Shown: in pieces, positions 7,916 through 19,556 of the stretch
Numbering within the stretch: the stretch's first letter is position 1
How the letters are laid out: the number at the start of each line of letters is the position of its first letter
Origin: Curtobacterium sp. MCLR17_036
Lineage (GTDB): Bacteria > Actinomycetota > Actinomycetes > Actinomycetales > Microbacteriaceae
Assembly (NCBI RefSeq): GCF_003234445.2
Contig: NZ_CP126269.1
Location: forward strand, 248,001-312,000
Length of the DNA: 64,000 nucleotides
Direction of reading: 5' to 3'
Program-made: the position numbers and the translations under genes
Notes under the pieces: model-generated
What the model saw: only the letters and a program-made list of their open reading frames with translations
Told to the model about the DNA's origin: nothing
The model's database searches: none

Positions 7916-8557
7916 ATGGAGCTGACGAAGTACACCCACGCCACGGTCGTCCTCGAACGGGACGGCGTCACCCTCGTCATCGATCCGGGCGTCTTCACGC
8001 CCGAGGCCGCCGACCTCGTCCGCGCGGCCGCGGGCGTGCTCGTCACACACGACCACCCCGACCACCTCGACCTCGACGCCCTGCGCGCGGGGCTGGCGGC
8101 GAACGCGGAGCTCGTGGTCCGCGGACCGCAGACCGTCGTCGAGCAGCTCGGGGAGCACCACGGCCGCGTCGTCGCGGTGCACGCCGGGGACACGATCGCC
8201 GTCGGGCCGTTCTCCGTGCGGGTCTTCGGCGAGCAGCACGCGGTCATCCACCCCGACATCCCCTCGACCGCCAACGTCGGCTACCTGGTCGACGACGCCG
8301 TCTTCCACCCCGGTGACGCGTACCTGCAGCCCGGCGTGCCCGTGCCCACCCTGCTCGTACCGACGAGCGGGCCGTGGACGAACACGGCCGAGGCAGTCGA
8401 CTACGTCCGCGCCGTCGCCCCCGAGCGGGCCGTGCAGATCCACGAGGCGATGCTGAGCGACCTCGGCCAGCAGTCGACCACGCGGTTCCTCGGCCCGGAC
8501 GGTCTCGGGCCGGTACCGGTCCGCATCCTGCCCGTGGGGGAGACGATCACCGTCTGA
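7916..8557 (+). CDS. MBL-fold metal-dependent hydrolase
   Basis: 213 residues. The zinc motif H-D-H-P-D-H (H-x-H-x-D-H) starts near residue 43; a later G-E-Q-H and P-G-D-A supply further ligands. The short single-domain form matches the UlaG/YtkL-like hydrolases of the metallo-beta-lactamase fold, with no lactamase activity implied. ATG 7916 is preferred to the upstream in-frame ATG at 7880 because it sits just after the promoter hexamer and operator. It is probably repressed by the MarR protein encoded immediately upstream. Confidence 0.85.
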   Translation: MELTKYTHATVVLERDGVTLVIDPGVFTPEAADLVRAAAGVLVTHDHPDHLDLDALRAGLAANAELVVRGPQTVVEQLGEHHGRVVAVHAGDTIAVGPFSVRVFGEQHAVIHPDIPSTANVGYLVDDAVFHPGDAYLQPGVPVPTLLVPTSGPWTNTAEAVDYVRAVAPERAVQIHEAMLSDLGQQSTTRFLGPDGLGPVPVRILPVGETITV

Positions 8558-8612
8558 CGGGCCGCCGGCCGCCCCTGTGAGGCGATCCGGGCCTCCCGAG
8601 CAGCATGGACGG

Positions 8613-9302
8613 ATGGCCGACGCACCCACGACAGCAGTCCTCTTCGACATCGACGGCACCCTCGCCGACTCGAACTACGCGCACATCGACGCGTGGTGGC
8701 GAGCGTTCCTGGCGGCGGGGGAGTCCGTCGACGCCTGGCGGATCCACCGCGCGATCGGGATGGACTCGGCGAAGCTGCTCGAGACGCTGCTGCCGGACGC
8801 GTCCCAGCAGACCCGCGACACCGCGAAGCAGTTCCACACGGCGTACTACGCCGAGCAGATGCCACGGCTCCGGCTGTTGCCGGGTGCGCGCGAACTGCTG
8901 CAGGCCGTCGCCGAGGCCGGGCACGCCGTGGTCCTGGCGACCAGTGCGCCCGAGCACGAACTCGCCCGCCTGCGCGAACTGCTCGACGCGGGTGAGTGGG
9001 TCACCGCCGAGACCAGCTCCGAGGACGTCGAGCAGGCGAAGCCGGACCCCGGCATCATCCGGGTCGCGCTCGACAAGGCCGGGGTCTCCGCCGACGACGC
9101 CGTGATGGTCGGGGACGCCATGTGGGACGTCGAGTCCGCCGGCAAGGTGGGGGTACGGTGCGTCGGCGTGATGACCGGCGGCATCGGCGGTGACGAGCTC
9201 CGCGGTGCCGGAGCGGCCGAGGTGTGCGACGACGCGGCGGCGGTGCTCGCGGCGTTCCGCGCCGGCGAGGGCCCGATCGCGGCACTCGGTCAGCGCGCCT
9301 GA
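8613..9302 (+). CDS. HAD-superfamily phosphatase
   Basis: 229 residues. HAD motif I is F-D-I-D-G-T-L (nucleophile Asp12, general acid Asp14), motif II is A-T-S-A near residue 110, motif III is the K in Q-A-K-P-D-P, and motif IV is G-D-A-M-W-D. The helical cap between residues 18 and 85 is of the beta-phosphoglucomutase/phosphoglycolate phosphatase type. The substrate is a small phosphorylated metabolite that I cannot name. ATG 8613 is chosen since the homologous start M-A-D lies 9 residues before motif I. Confidence 0.85.
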   Translation: MADAPTTAVLFDIDGTLADSNYAHIDAWWRAFLAAGESVDAWRIHRAIGMDSAKLLETLLPDASQQTRDTAKQFHTAYYAEQMPRLRLLPGARELLQAVAEAGHAVVLATSAPEHELARLRELLDAGEWVTAETSSEDVEQAKPDPGIIRVALDKAGVSADDAVMVGDAMWDVESAGKVGVRCVGVMTGGIGGDELRGAGAAEVCDDAAAVLAAFRAGEGPIAALGQRA

Positions 9303-9303
9303 C

Positions 9304-9371
9304 GGGCGGTGCCGGTCGCGCCCGCGGGCGGTGCCGGTCGCGCCTGCCGGGCGGCGCTGGTCGCGCCCGTC
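9304..9371. repeat. Three tandem 22-23 bp repeats
   Basis: Three consecutive degenerate copies of GGGCGGTGCCGGTCGCGCC plus 3-4 nt, starting at 9304, 9326 and 9349, directly after the HAD gene. A partial fourth copy follows. The tract is non-coding. Confidence 0.7.
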
Positions 9372-9421
9372 GGGCGCCTCGGTTTCCGCGCCGTCGGTCG
9401 CTCGTGCCAGGATCGACGTTC

Positions 9422-12248
<2,827 letters not shown>

Positions 12249-12285
12249 GCCGGGCCGGGCCGGTCCGGGCCGGGCCGGGCCGGTC

Positions 12286-12340
12286 TCGCGAAAGCGACAG
12301 TCCGCCGCGGAACGTTCGCGGTGAACTGTCTCTTTCGCGA
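12286..12340. repeat. 55-bp imperfect palindrome, copy A
   Basis: It begins TCGCGAAAGCGACA and ends CTCTTTCGCGA, with an internal CCGCGGAAC/GTTCGCGG dyad. It is homologous over its whole length to the 55-bp units at 12432 and 12594 and lies just after the exporter gene. Confidence 0.8.
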
Positions 12341-12358
12341 GGTGGTCGTGGCCACCTT

Positions 12359-12402
12359 CGGACGGGAGGCACGGTGCCAGCTGGCGCCGTGCCTCCCGTC
12401 CG
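12359..12402. terminator. Terminator hairpin of the GGGAGGC family
   Basis: A 44-bp near-perfect palindrome: GACGGGAGGCACGG (12361-12374) pairs with 12387-12400, with one T-G wobble and an inner GCCAG/CTGGC. It should end the TetR-exporter transcript. Confidence 0.8.
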
Positions 12403-12431
12403 TCAGTGGATGGGTACGCAGGCCCGCCCGT

Positions 12432-12528
12432 CCGCGAAAGCGACACTTCGCCGCGGATTGTTCGCGGCGGACTGTCGCTCTCGCGATGGGAACCATCGCG
12501 CTACGGCGAGGAGTGTCGCTTCCGCGGA
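12432..12528. repeat. Composite palindromic repeat, copy B
   Basis: A 55-bp palindrome (12432-12486) is followed by a half-arm (to 12528) that matches the reverse complement of its left arm (GGCGAGGAGTGTCGCTTCCG). The same 55 bp plus half-arm order recurs at 12594. Confidence 0.8.
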
Positions 12529-12593
12529 GGAGACCCTCCCGCTGGCCTGCTGGGTGGTGGGGCCGCAGGCTCGAAGGTTGCGAGGTTGCGGGT

Positions 12594-12689
12594 CCGCGAA
12601 AGCGACACTTCGCCGCGGAACATCCGCGGCAAACTGTCGCTTCCGCGATGGGGACCAGTCCGCTGCGGCGAGGTGTGTCGCTCTCCCGG
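12594..12689. repeat. Composite palindromic repeat, copy C
   Basis: The 55-bp unit (12594-12648) differs from copy B by a handful of substitutions that mostly keep stem pairing. It is again followed by an inverted half-arm (to about 12689). The rest of 12249-12759 is GGCCGG-rich sequence with no gene. Confidence 0.8.
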
Positions 12690-12759
12690 CCCGGCCCGGC
12701 CCGGACAGGACCGGACCGGCCCGTGCGCTGCATGACCGCGCCCGCCCGGCGCGGACCGC

Positions 12760-13758
12760 CTACGCCCCCGTGCTCGCGCGGCGGACCAGGCGCGTCGGCA
12801 GCGCTGCGGGCTCGGCGGCCGTGCCGTCGAGCGTCGCGAGGAGCCGGACCGCCGCCGCACGGCCGAGGTCGGCACCGGGCAGCGCCACGCTCGTCAGGGC
12901 CGGGGCGGTGACCGAAGACGACGGCAGGTCGTCGAAGCCGGCGACCGCCAGGGCCCCGGGGACGGCGATGCCGAGCGAGCCGGCGACCCGCAGCACCCCG
13001 TAGGCGAGGGTGTCGGCCGCCGCGACGACCGCGGTGACGTCGTCGTCCTGCCAGGCCTCGATGACGTGCTCGGTCGCCGCGGCTGCTGCGTCCACGGTGA
13101 GGTCGGCGCGGGCGGTGACCTCGGAGACGGCGATGCCGGCGTCGGTGCAGGCCTGCTCGAACAGGTCGCGGCGGACGCCGAACGTCGTCGCGCGCGAGGT
13201 GCCGTCGAGGTAGCCGACCCGGCGGTGCCCCAGGGCGTGCAGGTGCGCGACGAGGTCGTGCACGCCGGTGGAGAGGTCGTAGTTGACGGCCTCGACACCA
13301 CCGGGGGCGTCGAGCAGCACGACGGGGACGCTCGCCGTCATCGACTCCCCGGCGGCGGGGGCGTCGACCAGGATCCCGGCGGGTCGGAGCCGTTCGAAGC
13401 GGCGGACGTCGGCGGCGACGGGCTGTGCACCCGGCTCGGTGACGGAGAGCACGAGCTGGAACCGGTCGCCGAGGGTGTCGCGGACGCCGCGGATGACCTC
13501 GGCGAAGAACGGGTTCGACAGGTCGGGGGCGATGAGCACGACGAGGTCGCCGCTGCCTCGTGCCAGGGAGCTCGCGGCGTGGTCGACGACGTAGCCGAGT
13601 TCGTCGACGGCGTCGCGGACCCGCGTGGCGATGGGCGCCGAGACGCGTCCGCGGTCCTTGCCGTTCACCACGAGCGACACGGTGGCGATGCTCGTGCCCG
13701 CGCGCTCGGCCACCATCGCCGCGGTCACGCGACGGGCCGGGGCGGCGGAGTGGGGCAC
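12760..13758 (-). CDS. LacI-family repressor of the nucleoside operon
   Basis: 332 residues. A LacI helix-turn-helix (about residues 10-60; T-A-A-M-V-A-E-R-A-G-T-S-I-A-T-V-S-L-V-V-N-G) is followed by a periplasmic-binding-protein-like sensor domain, with hallmark strands such as V-V-L-I-A-P-D-L-S-N-P-F-F-A-E and A-V-A-G-F-D-D-L. It starts with GTG, and TAGCAT ends 6 nt upstream on the minus strand. It is divergent from the hydrolase-permease-ribokinase operon, and two matching operators lie between. A ribose- or nucleoside-like inducer is an inference from the operon. Confidence 0.9.
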   Translation of the reverse strand: MPHSAAPARRVTAAMVAERAGTSIATVSLVVNGKDRGRVSAPIATRVRDAVDELGYVVDHAASSLARGSGDLVVLIAPDLSNPFFAEVIRGVRDTLGDRFQLVLSVTEPGAQPVAADVRRFERLRPAGILVDAPAAGESMTASVPVVLLDAPGGVEAVNYDLSTGVHDLVAHLHALGHRRVGYLDGTSRATTFGVRRDLFEQACTDAGIAVSEVTARADLTVDAAAAATEHVIEAWQDDDVTAVVAAADTLAYGVLRVAGSLGIAVPGALAVAGFDDLPSSSVTAPALTSVALPGADLGRAAAVRLLATLDGTAAEPAALPTRLVRRASTGA

Positions 13759-13789
13759 GTGCCGATGCTACCGAGGCAGCCTCGACGAC

Positions 13790-13832
13790 TTGACGTCAAA
13801 CGCTTGACGTGCTTCCATGTCAAACGCTTGAC
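13790..13832. promoter_or_regulatory. Twin LacI operators
   Basis: Two identical 14-bp sites GTCAAACGCTTGAC at 13795-13808 and 13819-13832, centre to centre 24 bp, plus an overlapping palindrome TTGACGTCAA (13790-13799). They lie between the divergent LacI gene and the nucleoside operon. The CG centre and TCAA/TTGA ends are typical of LacI-family half-sites. Confidence 0.8.
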
Positions 13833-13922
13833 GCGCTGCGGTGCGACGCGCTGTCGCCCTGCGGATCCCCACCGCGCCGAGCACTCACCCCCTCGATTCC
13901 CCGAAGAAGTGGAGCGCCCCGC

Positions 13923-14912
13923 GTGCCTTCGAAGATCATCCTCGACTGCGACCCCGGCCACGACGACGCCGTCGCGATGCTGCTCGCGCACGGCAACCCG
14001 GACGTCGAGCTGCTCGCCGTCACCACGGTCGTCGGCAACCAGACCCTCGAGAAGGTCACCCGCAACGCCCTGGCGGTCGCCCGCATCGCCGGCATCACCG
14101 GGGTGCCCTTCGCCGCCGGTTCCGCGCGGCCGCTGCTGCGCGAGGTCGAGGTCGCGCCGGAGATCCACGGCGAGAGCGGCCTCGACGGCCCGGTGCTGCC
14201 GGAGCCGGCGTTCGGCCTCGACGAGCGGCACGCGGTCGACCTCATCATCGACACGGTCATGGCCCACGAGCCCGGCACCGTCACCATCGTGCCGACCGCC
14301 GGCCTGACGAACATCGCCCTCGCCGTCCGCAAGGAACCCCGCATCGTCGAGCGCGTCAAGCAGGTCGTGCTCATGGGCGGCGGGGTGCACGTCGGCAACT
14401 GGAGCCCCGTCGCCGAGTTCAACATCGTCATCGACCCCGAGGCCGCCGCCATCGTGTTCGAGGCCGGCTGGGACGTCGTCATGGTCGGCCTCGACCTGAC
14501 CCACCAGGCGCTCGCCACCCCCGAGGTCGCTGCCCGCATCGCCGCCGTCGGCACCGGTCCCGCCGCGTTCGTCGGTGAGCTGCTCGACTTCTTCGGCCAG
14601 ACGTACAAGGACGCGCAGGGCTTCGACGCCCCGCCGGTGCACGACCCCTGCGCCGTCGCGTACGTCATCGACCCGACGATCGTCCGTGCGGTGAAGGTGC
14701 CGATCCGCATCGAGACCCAGGGCGCGCTGACGCTCGGCATGACCGTCGCCGACTTCCGCGCGCCCGCGCCCGAGGGCTGCCGCACGAGCGCCGCCATGGA
14801 GCTCGACCACGGCCGCTTCTGGGACCTGGTCGTCGACGCTCTCGAGCGCATCGGCGAGACCCCCGACACCGGCTGGACGCCCCGCGCCGCCACCACCACG
14901 ACGGAGATCTGA
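13923..14912 (+). CDS. Inosine-uridine-preferring nucleoside hydrolase
   Basis: 329 residues, cytosolic. The calcium-binding signature D-C-D-P-G-H-D-D-A at residues 8-16 defines the family, which splits the N-glycosidic bond of ribonucleosides to give base and ribose. A later V-L-M-G-G-G and H-D-P-C-A-V are also conserved. The GTG start has GGAG about 10 nt upstream. It is first in an operon with a permease and ribokinase, so nucleosides are probably imported, cleaved and the ribose phosphorylated. Confidence 0.9.
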   Translation: MPSKIILDCDPGHDDAVAMLLAHGNPDVELLAVTTVVGNQTLEKVTRNALAVARIAGITGVPFAAGSARPLLREVEVAPEIHGESGLDGPVLPEPAFGLDERHAVDLIIDTVMAHEPGTVTIVPTAGLTNIALAVRKEPRIVERVKQVVLMGGGVHVGNWSPVAEFNIVIDPEAAAIVFEAGWDVVMVGLDLTHQALATPEVAARIAAVGTGPAAFVGELLDFFGQTYKDAQGFDAPPVHDPCAVAYVIDPTIVRAVKVPIRIETQGALTLGMTVADFRAPAPEGCRTSAAMELDHGRFWDLVVDALERIGETPDTGWTPRAATTTTEI

Positions 14913-14917
14913 GCACC

Positions 14918-16348
14918 ATGACCACCTCATCGACGACGAAGTCGATCGGCGCCCTCACCGCCGCGCTCCTCGCCGCGTGCATCGCGTTCCAGCTGAACGC
15001 GAGCATGCTCAGTCCGGCGCTCGTCACGATGGCGCGCGAGCTGCGGACCGACGACGCCACCATCGGGCTCTCGCAGACGCTGTACTTCACGCTGGCGGCG
15101 CTGTTCTCGCTGTTCCTGCCGCGGCTGTCCGACATCGTCGGCCGCAAGCGGGTCCTGCTCGGGATGCTCGCCGTGATGTTCGTCGGCAGCGTCGTCGCGG
15201 CGCTCGCGGTGAACGTGCCGATGCTGTTCGCCGGCCGGATCATCCAGGGCGTCACCGGTCCGGTCGTCCCGATCTGCCTGCTCGTCCTGCGCAACGAGAT
15301 CAGCGACCCGAAGCGCTACGGCGCCGCACTCGGCCTGCTCACCGCGGTGAACGGTGGGATCGCCGGGGTGGACGCCCTGGCCGGCGGCTGGATCGCCACG
15401 AACTTCGGCTTCCGCGGGATCTTCTGGGTCATCGCGCTCGTCACCGTGATCGCGCTGGCACTCGTCGCCGTCTGGGGGGTCGAGTCGAAGCCGTCCGCCG
15501 GCACCCGGATGGACTGGATCGGGGTGGTGCCCCTCGTGGTGAGCGTCGGCGCGCTGCTCACCGCGTTCAACGAGGCCGGCAAGCTCGGTGCCGCGAACCC
15601 GGTGCTCGTGGTCGGCGGCATCGTCGTCGCCCTCGCCGCCTTCGCGGTCTTCTGGGCCGTCGAGTCGCGCGTTCGGGAGCCCCTGGTCGAGACCCGGTTC
15701 CTCAAGCGCCGTGCCACCTGGGCGCTGCTCGCGACGACGTTCCTGACCATGACCGGCGTCTTCGCCGTGGTCAACGGCCTGGTCACGTCGCTGGCGCAGA
15801 ACGGCGACGCCGGCTTCGGCATGGAACCCGACCTGGCGTCGCTCGTGTTCCTCACCCCGTACGCGCTGGTCGGCTGGATCGTCGGTCCGTTCGCGGGACG
15901 CCTCGCACCGACCATCGGCTACCGGGCCGTGCTCCGCGTCGGCCTGATCGGCAGCATCGTCTCGACCGTCCTGATGGCGCTCGTGGGCGTGCACTCGCTG
16001 CCGGTCCTGGTGACCGCGACCGTCCTGATCGGCATCACGTACGCCGGCATCGCGAACATCATCCTGAACGGCCTCGGCATCGTGCTCTCGCCGGAGTCGA
16101 ACCCCGGCTTCCTGCCCGGTCTGAACGCGGGTGCGTTCAACCTCGGCGCCGGGGTCAGCTTCGCCGTCCTGCCGGCACTGCAGATCGCGCTCGGGGTCGG
16201 CGGGTCCGCGGGCACCGCCGGGTACTCCGGTGGCATGCTGCTCGGGGCCGCGATCACGACGGTCGCACTCGCCGTCTCGTTCCTCATCCCCCGACCGGAG
16301 GGCGCCGAGACCACGTCCGCCGCCCCGCAGAAGGAGACCGTCCGGTGA
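14918..16348 (+). CDS. MFS permease, probably for nucleosides
   Basis: 476 residues with 14 predicted hydrophobic segments. The motif R-L-S-D-I-V-G-R-K-R (loop 2-3) and a helix-5 G-x-x-G stretch are typical of the major facilitator superfamily. It starts 5 bp after the hydrolase stop and overlaps the ribokinase start by 4 bp. A nucleoside or ribose substrate is inferred only from that operon position; by sequence alone it resembles drug:proton antiporters. Confidence 0.85.
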   Translation: MTTSSTTKSIGALTAALLAACIAFQLNASMLSPALVTMARELRTDDATIGLSQTLYFTLAALFSLFLPRLSDIVGRKRVLLGMLAVMFVGSVVAALAVNVPMLFAGRIIQGVTGPVVPICLLVLRNEISDPKRYGAALGLLTAVNGGIAGVDALAGGWIATNFGFRGIFWVIALVTVIALALVAVWGVESKPSAGTRMDWIGVVPLVVSVGALLTAFNEAGKLGAANPVLVVGGIVVALAAFAVFWAVESRVREPLVETRFLKRRATWALLATTFLTMTGVFAVVNGLVTSLAQNGDAGFGMEPDLASLVFLTPYALVGWIVGPFAGRLAPTIGYRAVLRVGLIGSIVSTVLMALVGVHSLPVLVTATVLIGITYAGIANIILNGLGIVLSPESNPGFLPGLNAGAFNLGAGVSFAVLPALQIALGVGGSAGTAGYSGGMLLGAAITTVALAVSFLIPRPEGAETTSAAPQKETVR

Positions 16349-17205
16349 CCCAGACCATCGTGATCGTCGGATCGCTCAACGCGGACCTGGTGGTCCGGAC
16401 CGAGCGCTTCCCCCGGCCCGGCGAGACCCTGCACGGGTCCGACCTGGCGATCCTGCCCGGCGGCAAGTCCGCCAACCAGGCGGTGGCTGCCGGGAGGCTC
16501 GGGGGCACGGTCCGCATGATCGGTGCGGTCGGTGACGACGGGAACGGTGCACTGCTCCGCGACTCCGTCGCGGCTGCGGGTGCGGACACCACGCACGTCG
16601 CCGTCCGGGAGGGCGTGGCCACCGGCACCGCCGTCATCACGGTCGACGGCGCCGGCGAGAACACCATCGTGATCTCCGCCGGCGCGAACGGCACGCTCTC
16701 GCCGGACGACGTGCCCGCCGACGCCTTCGACGACGCCGGCGTGCTCGGCCTCTGCCTCGAGGTCTCGGTCGACGTCGTCCTCGCGGCAGCCCGGGCCGCG
16801 CACGCCGCCGGCGTCACGGTGCTCACGAACCTGTCGCCCTTCGGCGCCGTCCCCGCCGAACTGCTCGAGCTGACCGACGTCCTGCTCGTCAACGAGCACG
16901 AGGCCGCCGAACTCGGCGAGCACGGCGTCGCGCGCTCCATCATCACCCGCGGCGGCGCGGGCTGCGTCGTGCACGACGGTGACGCCGCGCCGATGTCGAT
17001 CGACGCCGTCCGGGTCGACCCGGTGGACACCACGGGCTGCGGCGACGCGTTCATGGGTGCGGTGGCGCTCCGCCTGGCCGCTGGGGACCCGCTGGTCGAG
17101 GCCGCGCGGTTCGCGGTCGGTGTCGGGGCGTACGCCGCGACGAAGGCGGGCGCGCAGGCCTCGTACCCGACCACCGCGGAACTGGAGTCGTTCCTGCGGG
17201 GCTGA
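16345..17205 (+). CDS. rbsK: Ribokinase
   Basis: 286 residues. It has both PfkB-family signatures: G-G-K-S-A-N-Q (39-45) for sugar binding and D-T-T-G-C-G-D-A-F (228-236) with catalytic base Asp234. It phosphorylates D-ribose at O5. The GTG start overlaps the permease stop, and AAGGAG lies 8 nt upstream. It completes a nucleoside-to-ribose-5-phosphate route. Related PfkB sugar kinases cannot be fully excluded. Confidence 0.85.
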   Translation: MTQTIVIVGSLNADLVVRTERFPRPGETLHGSDLAILPGGKSANQAVAAGRLGGTVRMIGAVGDDGNGALLRDSVAAAGADTTHVAVREGVATGTAVITVDGAGENTIVISAGANGTLSPDDVPADAFDDAGVLGLCLEVSVDVVLAAARAAHAAGVTVLTNLSPFGAVPAELLELTDVLLVNEHEAAELGEHGVARSIITRGGAGCVVHDGDAAPMSIDAVRVDPVDTTGCGDAFMGAVALRLAAGDPLVEAARFAVGVGAYAATKAGAQASYPTTAELESFLRG

Positions 17206-17255
17206 ACCGTGCCTCCTGGGCCGGGCCCGTCCGACGGGGCCACTACCGTGGTGCC

Positions 17256-18203
17256 ATGCGCGTGGGAGTCCTCGACATCGGGTCCAACACCGGCCACCTG
17301 CTCGTGGTGGACGCCCACGGCGGCGCCGCGCCGCTGCCGGCGTCCTCGTTCAAGCAGCCGCTGCGGCTCGCCGAGCACCTGGACGCCGCCGGCGCGGTGA
17401 CGTCCGAGGGGGTCGACGCGCTGACGGCCTTCGTGGCCGACGCCGTCCGCGTCGCCGAGGAGCGCGGGTGCGAGGACATGCTCGCGTTCGCCACCTCGGC
17501 CGTCCGGGACGCCGTCAACTCCGAGGCGGTCCTCGCCCACGTCGCCTCGTCGACGGGCGTCGAACTCGCGGTGCTGTCCGGCGGGGACGAAGCGCGCCTG
17601 ACCTTCCTGGCCGTGCGCCGGTGGTTCGGCTGGTCCGCCGGGCGCCTGGCGGTCTTCGACATCGGCGGCGGCTCGCTCGAGATCGCCGGCGGAGCCGACG
17701 AGGCACCGGACGTCGCGTGGTCGATGCCCATCGGCGCCGCGCGGCTCGCACGCGCGTACTTCGCGGCGGGCACCCCGACCGAGGATGACGTCCGCCGGAT
17801 CCGGCACGAGATCCGCGTCGAGATCGCCCGGGACGCCGGGCGCCTGCTCCGCTCGGGCAGGCCGGACCGTGCCGTCGCGACCTCGAAGACGTTCCGGTCG
17901 ATCGCGCGGATCTGCGGCGCCGCGCCGTCCGCGGCGGGCCCGCTCGTGCCGCGTGTGCTCGACGGCGCCGTGCTGCGGCAGCGGCTGCCGGAGCTGCTCA
18001 CGATGTCGGTGGACGAGCTCGCGACGCTGCCCGGGGTCTCCGCCAGCCGCGCGCACCAGGTGGTGCCCGGTGCCCTCGTCGCCGAGGCGTGCCTCGACAT
18101 CTTCGACCTGCCGGCGCTCGAGATCTGCCCGTGGGCGCTCCGCGAGGGCGTCATCCTCGAGCGGCTCGACCAGCTCTCCGTCCTGGGCGGTTCCCAGAAT
18201 TGA
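17256..18203 (+). CDS. Ppx/GppA-family phosphatase
   Basis: 315 residues. ASKHA-fold phosphate loops are visible: D-I-G-S-N-T near the start and D-I-G-G-G-S-L-E in the middle. The family hydrolyses polyphosphate or pppGpp. The protein is of the shorter actinobacterial form without the HD domain. Leaderless start: TACCGT ends 6 nt before ATG 17256. An operator-like dyad for the next gene begins at the stop codon. Confidence 0.85.
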   Translation: MRVGVLDIGSNTGHLLVVDAHGGAAPLPASSFKQPLRLAEHLDAAGAVTSEGVDALTAFVADAVRVAEERGCEDMLAFATSAVRDAVNSEAVLAHVASSTGVELAVLSGGDEARLTFLAVRRWFGWSAGRLAVFDIGGGSLEIAGGADEAPDVAWSMPIGAARLARAYFAAGTPTEDDVRRIRHEIRVEIARDAGRLLRSGRPDRAVATSKTFRSIARICGAAPSAAGPLVPRVLDGAVLRQRLPELLTMSVDELATLPGVSASRAHQVVPGALVAEACLDIFDLPALEICPWALREGVILERLDQLSVLGGSQN

Positions 18204-18215
18204 CCATTATGGTCA
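18201..18215. promoter_or_regulatory. TetR-type operator at the DUF998 promoter
   Basis: A perfect dyad, TGACCAT-T-ATGGTCA, with a further TGACCA half-site at 18221-18226. It covers the TATGGT hexamer (18208-18213) that lies 6 nt before ATG 18220 and begins on the stop codon of the upstream gene. Confidence 0.65.
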
Positions 18216-18219
18216 GGGA

Positions 18220-18933
18220 ATGACCAGAACGGACACCATCCCGTCGACCGTGCACCGCGGGCTCGTCGTCCCCGCCGTGGCCTGGCTCGTCGCCGGGCTC
18301 GGCTGGCTCACCGGCGAGGCCGTCTCGGCGTCGGCCTGGCCGGGCTACAGCTACGCGACCAACTACATCTCCGACCTCGGCGTCCCCGACGTCGGCTCGT
18401 TCCAGGGCCGGGCGATCGACTCGCCGCTGCACGGACTGATGAACGCGACCTTCGTCGGCCAGGGGGTGCTGTTCGGCGCCGCCACGGTGCTCGCCGCCGT
18501 GCTGCTCCGGGGCGCGTCCCGCAGGGCCCGGGTGACGGCGGTCGTCCTCGGCGCGGTCCACCTGGTCGGGATGGTCCTGGTCGGGTCGTTCCACGGCAGC
18601 CAGGCGAGCACCGAGGACGGCACCATCGCGTTCCACGTGCTCGGCGCCGCGGCGGCGATCACGACCGGCAACGTCGTGGCGATCGTCGCCGCCGCGTCCG
18701 GCCGGCGCACCGGAGCCACCCGCGGGTACCGCGTGGCGAGCGCCGTGCTCGGGGTCCTCGGCCTCGTCGCCCTCGTGATGCTCGTCGTCGACTCGTCGAC
18801 CAGCGCGGTCGACGTGTTCCCCGACGGGGTGTGGGAACGTGGCTCCGTGTACACGATCATCGCGTGGGAGGTGCTCACCGGCGCCGTCCTGCTCGTCGGG
18901 GCCGTCCGCCGCCGATCGGCGGAGCGCGCGTGA
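18220..18933 (+). CDS. DUF998 membrane protein
   Basis: 237 residues with six to seven hydrophobic segments. The family motif Y-I-S-D-L-G (residues 47-52) after the first helix, and H-G-L-M-N-A-T-F, match DUF998. No enzymatic role is known. It starts on a leaderless promoter masked by a dyad and overlaps the TetR gene by 4 bp, so the TetR protein is the likely repressor. Confidence 0.85.
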   Translation: MTRTDTIPSTVHRGLVVPAVAWLVAGLGWLTGEAVSASAWPGYSYATNYISDLGVPDVGSFQGRAIDSPLHGLMNATFVGQGVLFGAATVLAAVLLRGASRRARVTAVVLGAVHLVGMVLVGSFHGSQASTEDGTIAFHVLGAAAAITTGNVVAIVAAASGRRTGATRGYRVASAVLGVLGLVALVMLVVDSSTSAVDVFPDGVWERGSVYTIIAWEVLTGAVLLVGAVRRRSAERA

Positions 18934-19556
18934 CCGCCGGGCCCCGTCGTGGGCGTCCGTCGAGCGAGGACGTCGACCGGGACGTGCTCGACGTCGTCGC
19001 CGGTCTGATCGCCCGCCGCGGCATCAAGGACACCGCGGTGCAGGCCGTCGCCGACCGCTCGGGGTACTCGAAGGCGGGGGTCCTCGCGCGGTTCACGAGC
19101 AAGGACCTGCTCGTCGAGGCGGCGCTCGCCCAGTGCGCGGCGCAGACCGAGGCGGTGCTGCGGGCGGTGCGCGACCTGCCGGTCGGGCCCGCACGGGACG
19201 CGGCGGCGCTCGCCGGCATCACCGACCTCGCGCTGGCCCGACCCGGCTGGGCGGAGCTCGCGCTCGCCGCGTTCACCCTGCACCGCGGCGACGACGTCGG
19301 GACACGGCTCGTGCCGGTCGCCGCGACGCTGCTCGAGCTGTTCGGCACCGACCCCGGGGACCCCACGGCGACCCCGCTCGACCGTCGCGCCCGGGTGTCC
19401 GGGGCGTTCGGGGCGATCGTCATGCTCGCGCTGACGTACGAGGGCGACGCCTCGGCCGCCGAGGCCCGCCCGCACGTGCTCCGCGTGGCCTGGGACGCGC
19501 TCGGCCACGACGGCGGGTTCCCGGACGCGGCCGGCGAGGTCGGCCGGGTCGGCTAG
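18930..19556 (+). CDS. TetR-family regulator
   Basis: 208 residues. The N-terminal helix-turn-helix (about 15-60; T-A-V-Q-A-V-A-D-R-S-G-Y-S-K-A-G-V-L-A-R-F-T-S-K) precedes a helical ligand-binding domain. The GTG overlaps the DUF998 stop (GTGA). The dyad before DUF998 is the obvious target. Its stop overlaps the convergent gene by 4 bp. Confidence 0.88.
   Translation: MTAGPRRGRPSSEDVDRDVLDVVAGLIARRGIKDTAVQAVADRSGYSKAGVLARFTSKDLLVEAALAQCAAQTEAVLRAVRDLPVGPARDAAALAGITDLALARPGWAELALAAFTLHRGDDVGTRLVPVAATLLELFGTDPGDPTATPLDRRARVSGAFGAIVMLALTYEGDASAAEARPHVLRVAWDALGHDGGFPDAAGEVGRVG

Noticed and set aside
12432..12689. Insertion sequence with terminal inverted repeats
   Set aside because: The palindromes repeat in tandem and enclose no transposase frame; a REP-like cluster fits better.
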